Shown: positions 7,901 to 16,393 of the stretch, piece after piece
Position numbering within the stretch: the first letter of the stretch is position 1
How the letters are laid out: the number at the start of each line of letters is the position of its first letter
Assembly: GCA_022833215.1 (NCBI GenBank)
Contig: JAIPUZ010000018.1
Coordinates: 1 to 48,009, forward strand
Length of the DNA: 48,009 bases
Source: Mesorhizobium sp.
GTDB taxonomy: Bacteria > Pseudomonadota > Alphaproteobacteria > Rhizobiales > Rhizobiaceae
Direction of reading: 5' to 3'
Position numbers and translations under genes: made by a program
The notes under the pieces: model-generated
What the model was told of the DNA's origin: nothing
The model's database searches: none
The model's input: only the letters and a program-made list of their open reading frames with translations

Positions 7901-9532
7901 TCAGCTTGCCGGCGGATAGAGGGTGTCGATGATGAGGCGCGCATCGTGTCTCGAATCGAGCAGGCCATAGGTGGTGCGCCATTGCCCGGCCAGACGCGTT
8001 TCCACGAAAGCGTCGGCGATGCGCCCTGCACCCAGCCTGCGCAGTTCCGCCGCCGCCGCGGCGAGCGCAAGCTGCTCGGTGAGGATGCGGGCCGAGCCTT
8101 CGTCGCTGGATGCGACCTGCATCGCGGCCTTCAGCACGCCAACCGTGCCATGTCCGCTCGCGCCGAGATCGCGATCGATTCCCGCCAGAACATCGTCGAA
8201 CAGTCCCGGTGCGCGGCCAAGCACACGCAGCACGTCCAGCGCCATGACATTGCCCGAACCTTCCCAGATCGCATTGACCGGAGCCTCGCGGTAGTAGCGG
8301 GCCAGCGGCGCTTCCTCGACGTAGCCATTGCCACCGAGGCATTCCATCGCTTCATAAAGCAGCGCGGGCGCGATCTTGCAGGCCCAGTATTTCACAACCG
8401 GCGTCATGGCGCGTGCGAAAGCCGCCTCGCCCCTGTCACCGGCCGCCTCGTCGAACGAGCGCGCCAGCCGGAACGAGAGCGCGGTCGCCGCCGCAGCGTC
8501 CAGCGCCATATCGGCCAGAACGCGCTGCATCAGCGGCTGATCGACGAGCTTCTTGCCGAACACATGACGGTGACGGCAATGATGCACGGCTTCGGCCAAT
8601 CCGGCGCGCATCAGAGCCGCCGACGCAATCGCGCAGTCGAGCCGCGTCAGCGTCACCATGTCCATGATGGTGCGAACACCCGCCCCCGGCTCGCCCACCA
8701 TCTCGCCGATGGCGTTTTCGAACTCCACTTCCGACGAAGCGTTGGAACGGTTGCCGAGCTTGTCCTTCAGCCGCTGGAAGCGGAACCCGTTGCCGGTGCT
8801 GTCGCCCAGCAGGCGCGGCACGAGGAAACAGGACAGACCTTCCGTCGCCTGCGCCAGCACGAGAAACGCATCCGACATCGGGGCAGACATGAACCATTTA
8901 TGGCCGGTCAGCCGGAAGAAGCCCGTCGAGCCCGCACGTTCGGCGCGCGTGACATTGGCGCGCACATCCGTGCCGCCCTGCTTTTCCGTCATGCCCATGC
9001 CCAGCGTGAGACCGGTCTTTTCCACCGGGGGCTTCTGGGTCTGGTCATATTTGCGGGTGGTCACGCGCGGCGCCCATTCGCGGAAAATCTTCGGGCTCGC
9101 CATCAGCGCCGCCAGAGAAGCGCTGGTCATGGTGATCGGGCACAGGTGGCCGACCTCGAGCTGGGCCGTCAGATAGAATCGCGCAGCGCGCACCTGATGG
9201 CGGCGTCCGATCTCGGCATCGCCGTTTTCCCATATGGATGAGTGAAGCCCGCCGGCCACGGAGCGGCGCATCAGGGCATGGTAGGCCGGATGGTATTCGA
9301 CCAGATCCATCCGCCGCCCCTGACGATCATGGGTGCGAAGGCGCGGGGTTTCCGTGTTGGCGAGCCGCGCCAGATCCTGCGCTTCATGCGTCAGCACGAA
9401 ACGGCCAAGGCCATCGAGTTCCTTGCGAACCGGCTCCGAAAACTGCTCGGCAAGCTGGATAAGGAGCGGATCGCCTCTCCAGGCATTGGCGCCGGTAAGC
9501 GGCGGCGGCTGGTTCGTCACGTCGTCTGTCAC
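7901..9532 (-). CDS. AidB-like acyl-CoA dehydrogenase family protein
   Basis: This protein belongs to the acyl-CoA dehydrogenase superfamily, FAD-dependent, in the AidB/isovaleryl-CoA-dehydrogenase-like branch. Visible features are LTGHKWFMSAP (FAD/substrate loop), GMGMTEKQGGTDVRAN, and the C-terminal YEAMECLGGNGYVEE and REAPVNAIWEGSGNVMALD motifs typical of AidB. A GTG at 9532 preceded by AGGGA gives 543 residues, the usual length; the longer reading from 9679 adds unrelated sequence. AidB is linked to the adaptive response to alkylation in E. coli, but many relatives in this branch act on fatty or branched acyl-CoA, so the substrate is uncertain. It stands alone, divergent from pyrB. Confidence 0.88.
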   Translation of the reverse strand: MTDDVTNQPPPLTGANAWRGDPLLIQLAEQFSEPVRKELDGLGRFVLTHEAQDLARLANTETPRLRTHDRQGRRMDLVEYHPAYHALMRRSVAGGLHSSIWENGDAEIGRRHQVRAARFYLTAQLEVGHLCPITMTSASLAALMASPKIFREWAPRVTTRKYDQTQKPPVEKTGLTLGMGMTEKQGGTDVRANVTRAERAGSTGFFRLTGHKWFMSAPMSDAFLVLAQATEGLSCFLVPRLLGDSTGNGFRFQRLKDKLGNRSNASSEVEFENAIGEMVGEPGAGVRTIMDMVTLTRLDCAIASAALMRAGLAEAVHHCRHRHVFGKKLVDQPLMQRVLADMALDAAAATALSFRLARSFDEAAGDRGEAAFARAMTPVVKYWACKIAPALLYEAMECLGGNGYVEEAPLARYYREAPVNAIWEGSGNVMALDVLRVLGRAPGLFDDVLAGIDRDLGASGHGTVGVLKAAMQVASSDEGSARILTEQLALAAAAAELRRLGAGRIADAFVETRLAGQWRTTYGLLDSRHDARLIIDTLYPPAS

Positions 9533-9668
9533 GCAATATCCCTGTGTGTCATGGCGGCTTGTGTTCCGGCAGCCTGTCGAATCCGCAGCCGTGGCGGCCT
9601 TATAGCCGATGGCTGCATGTGCGGCGATGAAAATAGGGGAAGATGCCACCGGAATGCAAAGCGGGTCC

Positions 9669-9697
9669 TTGCAGGTCACTTCCGCTGGCCGTATAGC
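9669..9697 (+). promoter_or_regulatory. Probable promoter of pyrB, placing the start almost at the ATG
   Basis: A TTGCAG -35 box (9669-9674), a 17-bp spacer and a TATAGC -10 box (9692-9697) match the alphaproteobacterial sigma-70 pattern and mirror the gatC promoter. The expected start (about 9703-9705) lies only 4-6 bases before the pyrB ATG at 9709, and no Shine-Dalgarno sequence is seen there. I infer a nearly leaderless mRNA. Confidence 0.45.
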
Positions 9698-9708
9698 ACC
9701 CCGCTGAG

Positions 9709-10677
9709 ATGACCCATACAGACGCGCCCCTGCCGCTCTTTCCCCACCGCCATCTGCTTGGCATCAGGGACCTTTCTCCCCCCGATATAGAGATTTTGCT
9801 CGACCGGGCCGACCGGGCCGTCTCCATCTCGCGACAATCCGAGAAGAAGACCTCGACCCTGCGCGGGCGCACACAGATCAACCTCTTCTTCGAATCCTCG
9901 ACCAGAACCCAGTCGTCGTTCGAACTTGCCGGCAAGCGCCTTGGCGCCGATGTCATGAACATGTCCGTGGCAAGCTCTTCCGTGAAGAAGGGCGAAACGC
10001 TGATCGACACGGCCATGACGCTCAACGCCATGCGCCCCGACATACTCATCATCCGCCACCAGTCTGCCGGAGCGGCCGCCCTTCTGGCGCAAAAGGTCGG
10101 CTGTTCGGTGGTGAATGCGGGTGACGGCACGCACGAGCATCCGACACAGGCGCTGCTCGATGCGCTTACCATTCGCCGTGCCAAGGGACGGATCGGCGGA
10201 CTGACGGTCGCCATCTGCGGCGATATCCTCCACTCGCGCGTCGCCCGGTCCAACATCATCCTGCTCAATGCGCTGGGTGCACAGGTTCGCGTGGTTGCGC
10301 CATCGACCCTGATGCCCTCCGGCATCGAACAGATGAGCGTCAACGTCTTCCGCAGCATGGAAGAAGGGCTGAAAGGCGCAGATGTCGTGATGATGCTGCG
10401 CCTGCAACGCGAGCGCATGGCGGGCAGCTTCGTTCCTTCGGTGCGCGAATATTTCCGCTATTTCGGTCTCGATGCCGAAAAGCTGAAAGCGGCGAAGGAA
10501 GATGCGCTGGTCATGCACCCGGGCCCCATGAACCGGGGCGTCGAGATCGCCTCAGAGATCGCGGACGGGCCGCAAAGCGTCATTCAGGAACAGGTGGAAA
10601 TGGGCGTCGCGGTGCGCATGGCGGTCATGGAGGCGCTGCTCGATCCGCGCCGCAATCCGGAAGGACCGGACGCATGA
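9709..10677 (+). CDS. pyrB: Aspartate carbamoyltransferase catalytic subunit
   Basis: This enzyme joins carbamoyl phosphate to aspartate, the committed step of pyrimidine synthesis. The 322-residue protein contains the carbamoyl-phosphate motif F-E-S-S-T-R-T, the [15 protein letters not shown] loop (with the Ser/Lys reaching the neighbouring active site), the [13 protein letters not shown] motif and the C-terminal [12 protein letters not shown] motif. Catalytic residues appear intact. Its TGA overlaps the pyrC-like ATG (ATGA), showing translational coupling with a dihydroorotase-like partner, as in the PyrB-PyrC-type complexes known from other proteobacteria. No pyrI regulatory gene is seen nearby. 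Confidence 0.97.
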   Translation: MTHTDAPLPLFPHRHLLGIRDLSPPDIEILLDRADRAVSISRQSEKKTSTLRGRTQINLFFESSTRTQSSFELAGKRLGADVMNMSVASSSVKKGETLIDTAMTLNAMRPDILIIRHQSAGAAALLAQKVGCSVVNAGDGTHEHPTQALLDALTIRRAKGRIGGLTVAICGDILHSRVARSNIILLNALGAQVRVVAPSTLMPSGIEQMSVNVFRSMEEGLKGADVVMMLRLQRERMAGSFVPSVREYFRYFGLDAEKLKAAKEDALVMHPGPMNRGVEIASEIADGPQSVIQEQVEMGVAVRMAVMEALLDPRRNPEGPDA

Positions 10678-11960
10678 GCATCACCATCTTCAGCCACGCC
10701 CGCATCGTCGATCCCTCGCGCGGACTGGACGAGACCGGCAGCGTCGTGATCGAGGACGGCAGGATCGCGGCAGCCGGCAGGGATGCGCTCAATCAGGGCG
10801 CACCGGAAGGCGCGGCCATCATCGACTGCGCAGGCAAGACGATCATTCCCGGACTGATCGACAGCCGCGTGTTCATCGGCGAGCCGGGCGGAGAGCATCG
10901 CGAGACCATCGCCTCTGCCAGCCAGGCCGCTGCCGCAGGTGGTGTTACCTCAGTGGTGATGATGCCGGACACCGATCCGGTCATCGACAATGTCGCACTG
11001 GTCGAGTTCGTTCTGCGCACCGCGCGCGATACCGCCTGCGTCAACATCTTCCCCGCCGCCGCCATCACCAAGGGCCTCGAAGGCCGCGAGATGACCGAGT
11101 TCGGCCTGCTGCGCGAAGCCGGAGCCGTCGCCTTCACCGATGGACGCCACACCGTCGCCAACTCGCTGGTGATGCGCCGCGCGCTCACCTATGCACGCGA
11201 TTTCGGCGCTACCATCGTCCACGAGACGCTGGATGCCGACCTCGCCTCGTCCGGCGTCATGAACGAGGGGCTGTATGCGAGCTGGCTCGGCCTGTCCGGC
11301 ATTCCACGCGAGGCGGAAACCATTCCTCTTGAGCGCGATCTGGCGCTGGCCCGTCTGACGCGCGGCAACTATCACGCCGCAAAGATTTCGACCGGCATGG
11401 CCGCCGACGCCATCCGCCGCGCCAGGGGCGACGGCGCGAATGTGAGCGCCGGCGTGGCAATCCACAATCTGGCGCTCAACGAGCACGATGTCGGCGAGTA
11501 CCGCACCTTCTTCCGGCTGGCGCCGCCATTGCGCGCCGAGGAGGACCGCCTCGCCATGATCGAGGCGCTGAAGGACGGTACGGTCGACCTGATCGTCTCC
11601 TCGCACGATCCGCAGGATGTGGACACCAAGCGGCTGCCCTTCTCCGATGCGGCCGCAGGCGCAATCGGTCTGGAAACGCTGTTGTCGGTCGCGCTGCGGC
11701 TGCATCACAATGGCGAGGTCCCGCTCATCAGGATCGTTGAGGCGCTTTCAACGGCCCCTGCCCGCCTCTTCGGCCTGCCCGGTGGCACGCTGAAACCGGG
11801 CGCGCCCGCAGATCTGGCGCTTGTGGATCTCGATGAGCCATGGGTGGTGAACGAATCCGGCATCCGCTCGCGGTCCAAAAACACCTGCTTCGAGGGCGCG
11901 CGATTGCAGGGCCGGGTCTTGCAAACCATGGTTGCCGGTCGCACAGTGTTCGCCGTCTAG
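10674..11960 (+). CDS. pyrC: Dihydroorotase-like protein, probably catalytically inactive (PyrX-type)
   Basis: The 428-residue product has the dihydroorotase/amidohydrolase fold: N-terminal beta sandwich, KTIIPGLID, the [20 protein letters not shown] segment, the KISTG stretch and the C-terminal [21 protein letters not shown] region. The metal ligands are lost. Where an active enzyme has D-x-H-x-H, this one has DSRVF (His to Arg65 and His to Phe67), and the conserved TDHAPH motif is replaced by SSHDPQ, removing the catalytic Asp. I infer a structural partner of PyrB, like the inactive homologue of Pseudomonas, with active dihydroorotase encoded elsewhere. It overlaps pyrB by four bases. Confidence 0.9.
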   Translation: MSITIFSHARIVDPSRGLDETGSVVIEDGRIAAAGRDALNQGAPEGAAIIDCAGKTIIPGLIDSRVFIGEPGGEHRETIASASQAAAAGGVTSVVMMPDTDPVIDNVALVEFVLRTARDTACVNIFPAAAITKGLEGREMTEFGLLREAGAVAFTDGRHTVANSLVMRRALTYARDFGATIVHETLDADLASSGVMNEGLYASWLGLSGIPREAETIPLERDLALARLTRGNYHAAKISTGMAADAIRRARGDGANVSAGVAIHNLALNEHDVGEYRTFFRLAPPLRAEEDRLAMIEALKDGTVDLIVSSHDPQDVDTKRLPFSDAAAGAIGLETLLSVALRLHHNGEVPLIRIVEALSTAPARLFGLPGGTLKPGAPADLALVDLDEPWVVNESGIRSRSKNTCFEGARLQGRVLQTMVAGRTVFAV

Positions 11961-11991
11961 GACGGAGCCAACCGGCCAGCCAGGGGGAAGC

Positions 11992-12579
11992 ATGACCTTC
12001 ATCACCATCGCGGCGCTGATCTTCGGCTATCTGCTGGGCTCGATTCCGTTCGGACTGCTTTTGACGCGCGCGGCCGGGCTTGGCGATGTGCGCTCAATCG
12101 GCTCGGGCAATATCGGCGCAACCAACGTACTGCGTACCGGCAACAGGAAGCTCGCTGCCGCAACGCTGCTGCTCGATGCGTTGAAAGGAACCGCGGCTGT
12201 CCTTCTCGCCAGCCACTATGCGGCGGAACTCGGCTTGTGGGCCGGCTTCGGCGCGTTTCTGGGCCATCTGTTTCCGGTGTGGCTGGGCTTCCGGGGCGGC
12301 AAGGGCGTGGCCACCTATCTCGGTGTGCTTATCGGTCTCGCCTGGCAGGTCGCGCTTATCTTTGCCGCCGTCTGGCTGCTGGTGGCGGTCCTGTTCCGCT
12401 ACTCGTCGCTCGCGGCGCTTTGCGCCGCCATAGCTGTGCCGATAGCGTTGTGGTTTCTCGCCACTCCCCAACTGGCGGCCCTGTTCGCGGTCATGAGCGT
12501 GATTCTTTTCATCAAGCACCACGCCAATATCCGGCGTCTTGCAGCCGGAACCGAAGGCAGGATCGGGGCTAAGGGGTGA
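11992..12579 (+). CDS. plsY: Glycerol-3-phosphate acyltransferase PlsY
   Basis: PlsY transfers an acyl group from acyl-phosphate to glycerol-3-phosphate, the first step in phospholipid synthesis. The 195-residue membrane protein shows the family's three motifs: [15 protein letters not shown]-like sequence after the first helix, [18 protein letters not shown] in the middle, and [16 protein letters not shown] at the end. Several hydrophobic helices separate them. The ATG at 11992 is preceded by AGGGGGA. An in-frame ATG at 11932 inside the preceding gene is rejected. It lies 31 bp after pyrC and overlaps dprA by four bases (GTGA). Confidence 0.95.
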   Translation: MTFITIAALIFGYLLGSIPFGLLLTRAAGLGDVRSIGSGNIGATNVLRTGNRKLAAATLLLDALKGTAAVLLASHYAAELGLWAGFGAFLGHLFPVWLGFRGGKGVATYLGVLIGLAWQVALIFAAVWLLVAVLFRYSSLAALCAAIAVPIALWFLATPQLAALFAVMSVILFIKHHANIRRLAAGTEGRIGAKG

Positions 12580-13706
12580 GTTCCCTCACACCCGGGCTGA
12601 GCGACAGGCAAAGGCTTGCCTGGCTGCGGCTGATCCGGACGCCGAATGTCGGGCCGTCCTCCTTCCGGCAGCTCATCAATCGGTTCGGGTCCGCCCAGAC
12701 GGCACTTGAGATGCTGCCGGAGCTGATGCAATCCGCCGGCTCGCGCCGGGTTGCACGCATACCCGACGAATCCGAAATCCTTGAGGAAATGGACCGTGCC
12801 GCCGGATTCGGCGCGCGCTTCATATGCATCGGCGATCCGGACTATCCGCCTCTGCTGAAGCAGGTCGATCATCCTCCACCGGTGCTGGCTGCGATTGGCG
12901 GCGAATCAGTCTTGCAGCGCCCCGCCATTTCCGTGGTCGGCGCCCGGAATGCATCGATTGCCGGAACAAAGCTTGCCGCTTCCCTGTCGCAAAGAATAGG
13001 ACGCGAAGGCTATGCCATCGTCTCGGGCCTTGCGCGCGGCATCGACACGGCCGCCCATCGCGGCAGCATCGAAACGGGCACTGTAGGGGTGCTGGCCGGC
13101 GGGCTCGACATGCCCTATCCGCCTGAGAACGCTGCCCTGTGCCGTGAGATCGTAAGCCATGGGGGCGCCATCGTCTCGGAGATGCCGTTCGGCTGGCAAC
13201 CGCGCGCGCAGGATTTCCCCCGCCGTAACAGGCTGGTGGCTGGAATGGCGATCGGCCTTCTGGTGGTGGAGGCCGCAAAGCGCTCAGGATCGCTGATCAC
13301 AGCAAGGCTGGCAGGTGAAATGGGCCGCCTGGTTTTCGCCGTGCCCGGCTCGCCGCTCGATCCGCGCGCAGGCGGCACCAACGGATTGCTCAAGGACGGC
13401 GCGATATTGACAACCGAGGCCGGCGACGTGCTCGATGCCATCAAGCCGCTTTGTGGCGGGGGCAGCCATAAGGCACAGCTTCCGCTTGAGGAATCGGCCG
13501 ATCTTTCCACTGCCCCGCCACCGCAGGAGGATGAACGAATGCGCGTGGTCGAAGCACTCGGCCCCACTCCGGTGGAGATCGACGAGATTATCCGCCATAC
13601 GGGTCTGGAACCTGCGCAGGTGCAGATGGTTCTGCTGGAGCTCGACCTCATTGGAAGGCTTGAACGCCACGCAGGCGGACATGTCTCGCTGCTGGCTTCT
13701 CAATAG
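12576..13706 (+). CDS. dprA: DNA-processing protein DprA
   Basis: DprA binds incoming single-stranded DNA and loads RecA during natural transformation; it is also widely conserved in non-competent bacteria. The 376-residue protein has an N-terminal SAM/HhH-like part, then the Rossmann-like core with [59 protein letters not shown] and [18 protein letters not shown], and a C-terminal winged-helix part (residues ~310-370). The start is a GTG that overlaps the plsY stop (GTGA), so it is co-translated with plsY. The gene ends 21 bp before the tRNA on the opposite strand. Confidence 0.96.
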   Translation: MSSLTPGLSDRQRLAWLRLIRTPNVGPSSFRQLINRFGSAQTALEMLPELMQSAGSRRVARIPDESEILEEMDRAAGFGARFICIGDPDYPPLLKQVDHPPPVLAAIGGESVLQRPAISVVGARNASIAGTKLAASLSQRIGREGYAIVSGLARGIDTAAHRGSIETGTVGVLAGGLDMPYPPENAALCREIVSHGGAIVSEMPFGWQPRAQDFPRRNRLVAGMAIGLLVVEAAKRSGSLITARLAGEMGRLVFAVPGSPLDPRAGGTNGLLKDGAILTTEAGDVLDAIKPLCGGGSHKAQLPLEESADLSTAPPPQEDERMRVVEALGPTPVEIDEIIRHTGLEPAQVQMVLLELDLIGRLERHAGGHVSLLASQ

Positions 13707-13727
13707 AAGAAAATGCGTTGCGAAGGA

Positions 13728-13802
13728 TGGTGAGCCGGGAGGGGATCGAACCCTCGACCACATGATTAAAAGTCACGTGCTCTACCGCTGAGCTACCGGC
13801 CC
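13728..13802 (-). tRNA. tRNA-Lys (anticodon TTT)
   Basis: The minus strand folds into a 75-base cloverleaf including an encoded CCA (13728-13730). The acceptor arm pairs GGGCCGG with CCGGCTC (one G-U). The D arm is GCTC...GAGC, the anticodon stem is CGTGA/TCATG around loop CTTTTAA, and the T arm is GAGGG/CCCTC around TTCGATC. The anticodon is TTT, so it decodes AAA and AAG as lysine. It lies between the dprA end and an intergenic region of about 300 bp. Confidence 0.95.
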
Positions 13803-14122
13803 ATCCAGAGGCGGGGAGGAATCATTATTCCTGTCGTTGAAACCACTTGCAGGGCCAGCCAGGCCGGCAATCTTCCTGCGCGCAGTTTCGCAGAGTTGCC
13901 TGCCGCGAAATTGCGCCGGAACATAGGGAGCGTGGCCGGGTCGGTCAACCGGAAAAAGAGCCTGTTCCCGTGGTTTCCCAATTAACTGCAAAGTAGCGGG
14001 AACAATGGGGAAACCGGACGCAGGACATCCTCATCGCGCCCGCATAAAATTGCTGTGCTGGAACATTTCTGCCCTGAATCTATTATATCTCCCAAAGGGA
14101 CCAGATCGCAGTTGAGGAGACC
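13803..14122. other. Intergenic region between tRNA-Lys and the BA14K gene
   Basis: No supported gene is seen in these 320 bases. Next to the tRNA is a small inverted repeat (13817-13832, AGGAAT/ATTCCT with a 4-base loop) in the position of the tRNA promoter. At the right end, TATTATAT (14081-14088) is a possible -10 element for the BA14K gene, without a convincing -35 box, and GAGGAG (14113-14118) is its ribosome site. The rest appears featureless. Confidence 0.6.
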
Positions 14123-14647
14123 ATGATGAAACGCATTGTCGCAGGCTTGCTCGCATCGGCGATATCGCTGTCCTTTGTGGCGGTCGACATTTCGATGGCT
14201 AACGCGGCGCCGATATATGTCCCTGCCCAGGTGCAGTCTTCGGTGAACGATGTGCAGCAGGTTGACCATCGCCCGGGGCATCGAGTACGCCCCAAATACA
14301 AGCGCCCCGACCGGCGACAGGTGGACCGTCGCGATTTCAACCGGCGTGAATTTCGCCGGCATCAAAATGGCGACGTGTACTGGCGCGGCCATCGCGGCTA
14401 TCGGGAGCACAGGCCGGGTTATCGCCGGCATGGCGACTACTGGTTCCCGCTCGCCGCATTCGCAACCGGCATGATCATCAGTGGTGCTATCGCCAACAGC
14501 GCGCCGCCACCTCCGCCCCCGGCCTATAGCGGCGGAAACGCCCATGTGAACTGGTGCTATAACCGCTATCGCAGCTACAGGACGTCGGACAATACGTTCC
14601 AGCCCTATAACGGGCCGCGCAAACAGTGCATCTCGCCATACTACTAA
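14123..14647 (+). CDS. BA14K-like secreted protein
   Basis: This 174-residue protein has a signal peptide ([20 protein letters not shown], cleavage likely after ANA near residue 28), an arginine- and histidine-rich middle, a hydrophobic segment ([15 protein letters not shown]), a run of six prolines, and a C-terminal domain [14 protein letters not shown]...CISPYY typical of BA14K proteins. The family was named for a Brucella immunoreactive 14-kDa protein, and some members are reported to bind sugars. Two conserved cysteines could form a disulfide. The basic central part (residues ~50-105) is compositionally unlike the rest. The gene ends at a strong terminator. Confidence 0.85.
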   Translation: MMKRIVAGLLASAISLSFVAVDISMANAAPIYVPAQVQSSVNDVQQVDHRPGHRVRPKYKRPDRRQVDRRDFNRREFRRHQNGDVYWRGHRGYREHRPGYRRHGDYWFPLAAFATGMIISGAIANSAPPPPPPAYSGGNAHVNWCYNRYRSYRTSDNTFQPYNGPRKQCISPYY

Positions 14648-14654
14648 GAAACAC

Positions 14655-14685
14655 AAGAAAGCCCGCGAATTTCGTGGGCTTTCTT
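14655..14685. terminator. Bidirectional terminator between BA14K gene and glpK
   Basis: A 14-bp stem (AAGAAAGCCCGCGA paired with TCGTGGGCTTTCTT, one G-U pair) with a three-base loop lies between the convergent genes. The A-rich left arm and T-rich right arm give a T tract in both directions, so it can end the transcripts from both sides. Confidence 0.85.
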
Positions 14686-14727
14686 ATTCCACATCAATTG
14701 GTTACAATATCTTTTCCATAATTTGAA

Positions 14728-16251
14728 TCAACGGCTTCGACTGCGTCCTGCATCCACTGGACGAGTTGTTAGCGTACGCCGCACCGCTTCGCGCCATCCC
14801 TTGAGCTTCGCAGTGCGCGTTGCGCCATCCATCTCAGGCTCGAAGCGCCGATCGAGCGCCCAGCTCCTGGCGAATTCCTCCATGCCCGGCCACACGCCTG
14901 CCTTCGATCCGGCCAGCCACGCGGCACCGAGAGCCGTTGTCTCCAGAATGGTGGGGCGGTCGACGGGCGCGTCGAGCATGTCTGCAAGCCTTTGCATGGT
15001 CCAGTCGGAGGCCACCATGCCGCCATCCACCCGCAAGACAGTGTCGGCCCCGTTCGACTTCCAGTCCTTGTGCATGGCGTCGAGCAGATCGCGGGTCTGA
15101 TAGGCAACCGACTCAAGGGCGGCCATCGCAAATTCCGCCGGCCCGGTGTTGCGCGTGAGCCCATAAATGGCCCCCCGCGCCTCGGCGTCCCAATGCGGCG
15201 CACCGAGCCCGACAAAGGCCGGCACGAGATAGACGGACTGTGCCGGATCGGCCTGCCGCGCCAGCGGGCCGGTCTCGTCGGCGCGGCTGACGATCTTCAA
15301 CCCGTCGCGCAGCCATTGCACAGCCGCCCCGGCGATGAAGATCGACCCCTCCAGCGCATAGGTCGTCTCGCCGCCAAGACGGTAGGCGATGGTGGTCAGC
15401 AACCGATTCTTCGAGCGTACGAGGTCGCCGCCGGTGTTGAGCAGCGCGAAGCAGCCGGTGCCATAAGTGGACTTCATCATGCCCGGCTGGAAACAAGCCT
15501 GCCCGATGGTCGCCGCCTGCTGGTCGCCGGCAACGCCGAGAATGGGGATGGCGGCTCCGAACAATCCTTCATCGGTCACGCCGTAGTCGTCCGCGCAGTC
15601 TTTCACTTCGGGCAGGAGCGAGGACGGAATTTCGAGAATACGAAGAAGCTCTGCATCCCATTCGTTCTTCTCGATGTTGTAGACGAGCGTGCGTGAGGCG
15701 TTGGTGGCATCGGTGGCGTGAACCTTGCCGCCGGTGAGCCGCCAGATCAGGAAACTGTCGATGGTGCCGGCGAGCAGTTCGCCTTTCTCGGCGCGCTTCC
15801 TTGCGCCCTTCACCTTGTCCAGCATCCAGGCGATCTTGGTGCCGGAAAAATACGGATCGAGAAGCAGGCCGGTCTTGCGGGTGAATTTCGGCTCAAGCCC
15901 CTTCTTCTTCAGCTTTGCGCATATCTGAGCGGTGCGACGATCCTGCCAGACGATGGCATTGTGGATCGGCTTGCCCGTTGCCTTGTCCCAGATGACGACG
16001 GTTTCGCGCTGATTGGTGATGCCGATTGCTGCAACATCGCCGGCGCGGCACTTGCCCTTGTTGAGAGCTTCCCTGACGGTCGCGACAACCGTCTCCCAGA
16101 TTTCCTCCGGATCGTGCTCGACCCAGCCGGATGCGGGATAGTGTTGGGCAAATTCCTTCTGGCCGACACCGACAACCTGTCGTTTCCTGTCGAACAGGAT
16201 TGCCCGGCTCGACGTGGTTCCCTGGTCGATGGCGAGGATGAATCCGTCCAC
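14728..16251 (-). CDS. glpK: Glycerol kinase
   Basis: Glycerol kinase phosphorylates glycerol to sn-glycerol-3-phosphate, trapping it in the cell. The 507-residue protein has the FGGY kinase layout: [18 protein letters not shown] at the N-terminus, [33 protein letters not shown], and the C-terminal [18 protein letters not shown] and ALGAAWLAG motifs. The GTG at 16251, preceded by GAGAG, gives the usual start; a longer reading to 16317 is rejected. It is the last gene of the glp run, 142 bp after glpV and behind a stable hairpin, so it may be expressed below the transporter genes. Confidence 0.97.
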   Translation of the reverse strand: MDGFILAIDQGTTSSRAILFDRKRQVVGVGQKEFAQHYPASGWVEHDPEEIWETVVATVREALNKGKCRAGDVAAIGITNQRETVVIWDKATGKPIHNAIVWQDRRTAQICAKLKKKGLEPKFTRKTGLLLDPYFSGTKIAWMLDKVKGARKRAEKGELLAGTIDSFLIWRLTGGKVHATDATNASRTLVYNIEKNEWDAELLRILEIPSSLLPEVKDCADDYGVTDEGLFGAAIPILGVAGDQQAATIGQACFQPGMMKSTYGTGCFALLNTGGDLVRSKNRLLTTIAYRLGGETTYALEGSIFIAGAAVQWLRDGLKIVSRADETGPLARQADPAQSVYLVPAFVGLGAPHWDAEARGAIYGLTRNTGPAEFAMAALESVAYQTRDLLDAMHKDWKSNGADTVLRVDGGMVASDWTMQRLADMLDAPVDRPTILETTALGAAWLAGSKAGVWPGMEEFARSWALDRRFEPEMDGATRTAKLKGWREAVRRTLTTRPVDAGRSRSR

Positions 16252-16350
16252 GGCGTTCTCTCGTCGTTGCTGCAAATCGGTAGCGGCATCCTTTCCGGTT
16301 TGGCGGCGAGGATGCAAGGCTGTGTTTTGAATGACTTATCGAAGATGCAG

Positions 16351-16377
16351 GACGGGGGCGGCTGAACCGCCCCCGTC
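16351..16377 (-). other. Stable intercistronic hairpin between glpV and glpK
   Basis: A perfect 11-bp GC-rich stem (GACGGGGGCGG and its complement) with a 5-base loop lies 17 bases after the glpV stop. No T tract follows on the coding strand, so it resembles an mRNA-stabilising or partially terminating hairpin rather than a full terminator. Such structures often follow the abundant binding-protein gene in transport operons; that role here is inference. Confidence 0.65.
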
Positions 16378-16393
16378 GCCTCTGCGTGAAGGA

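Noticed and set aside
13803-14122. A small RNA or second tRNA in the gap after tRNA-Lys
   Set aside because: No cloverleaf, no extended hairpin with T tract and no clear promoter were seen.
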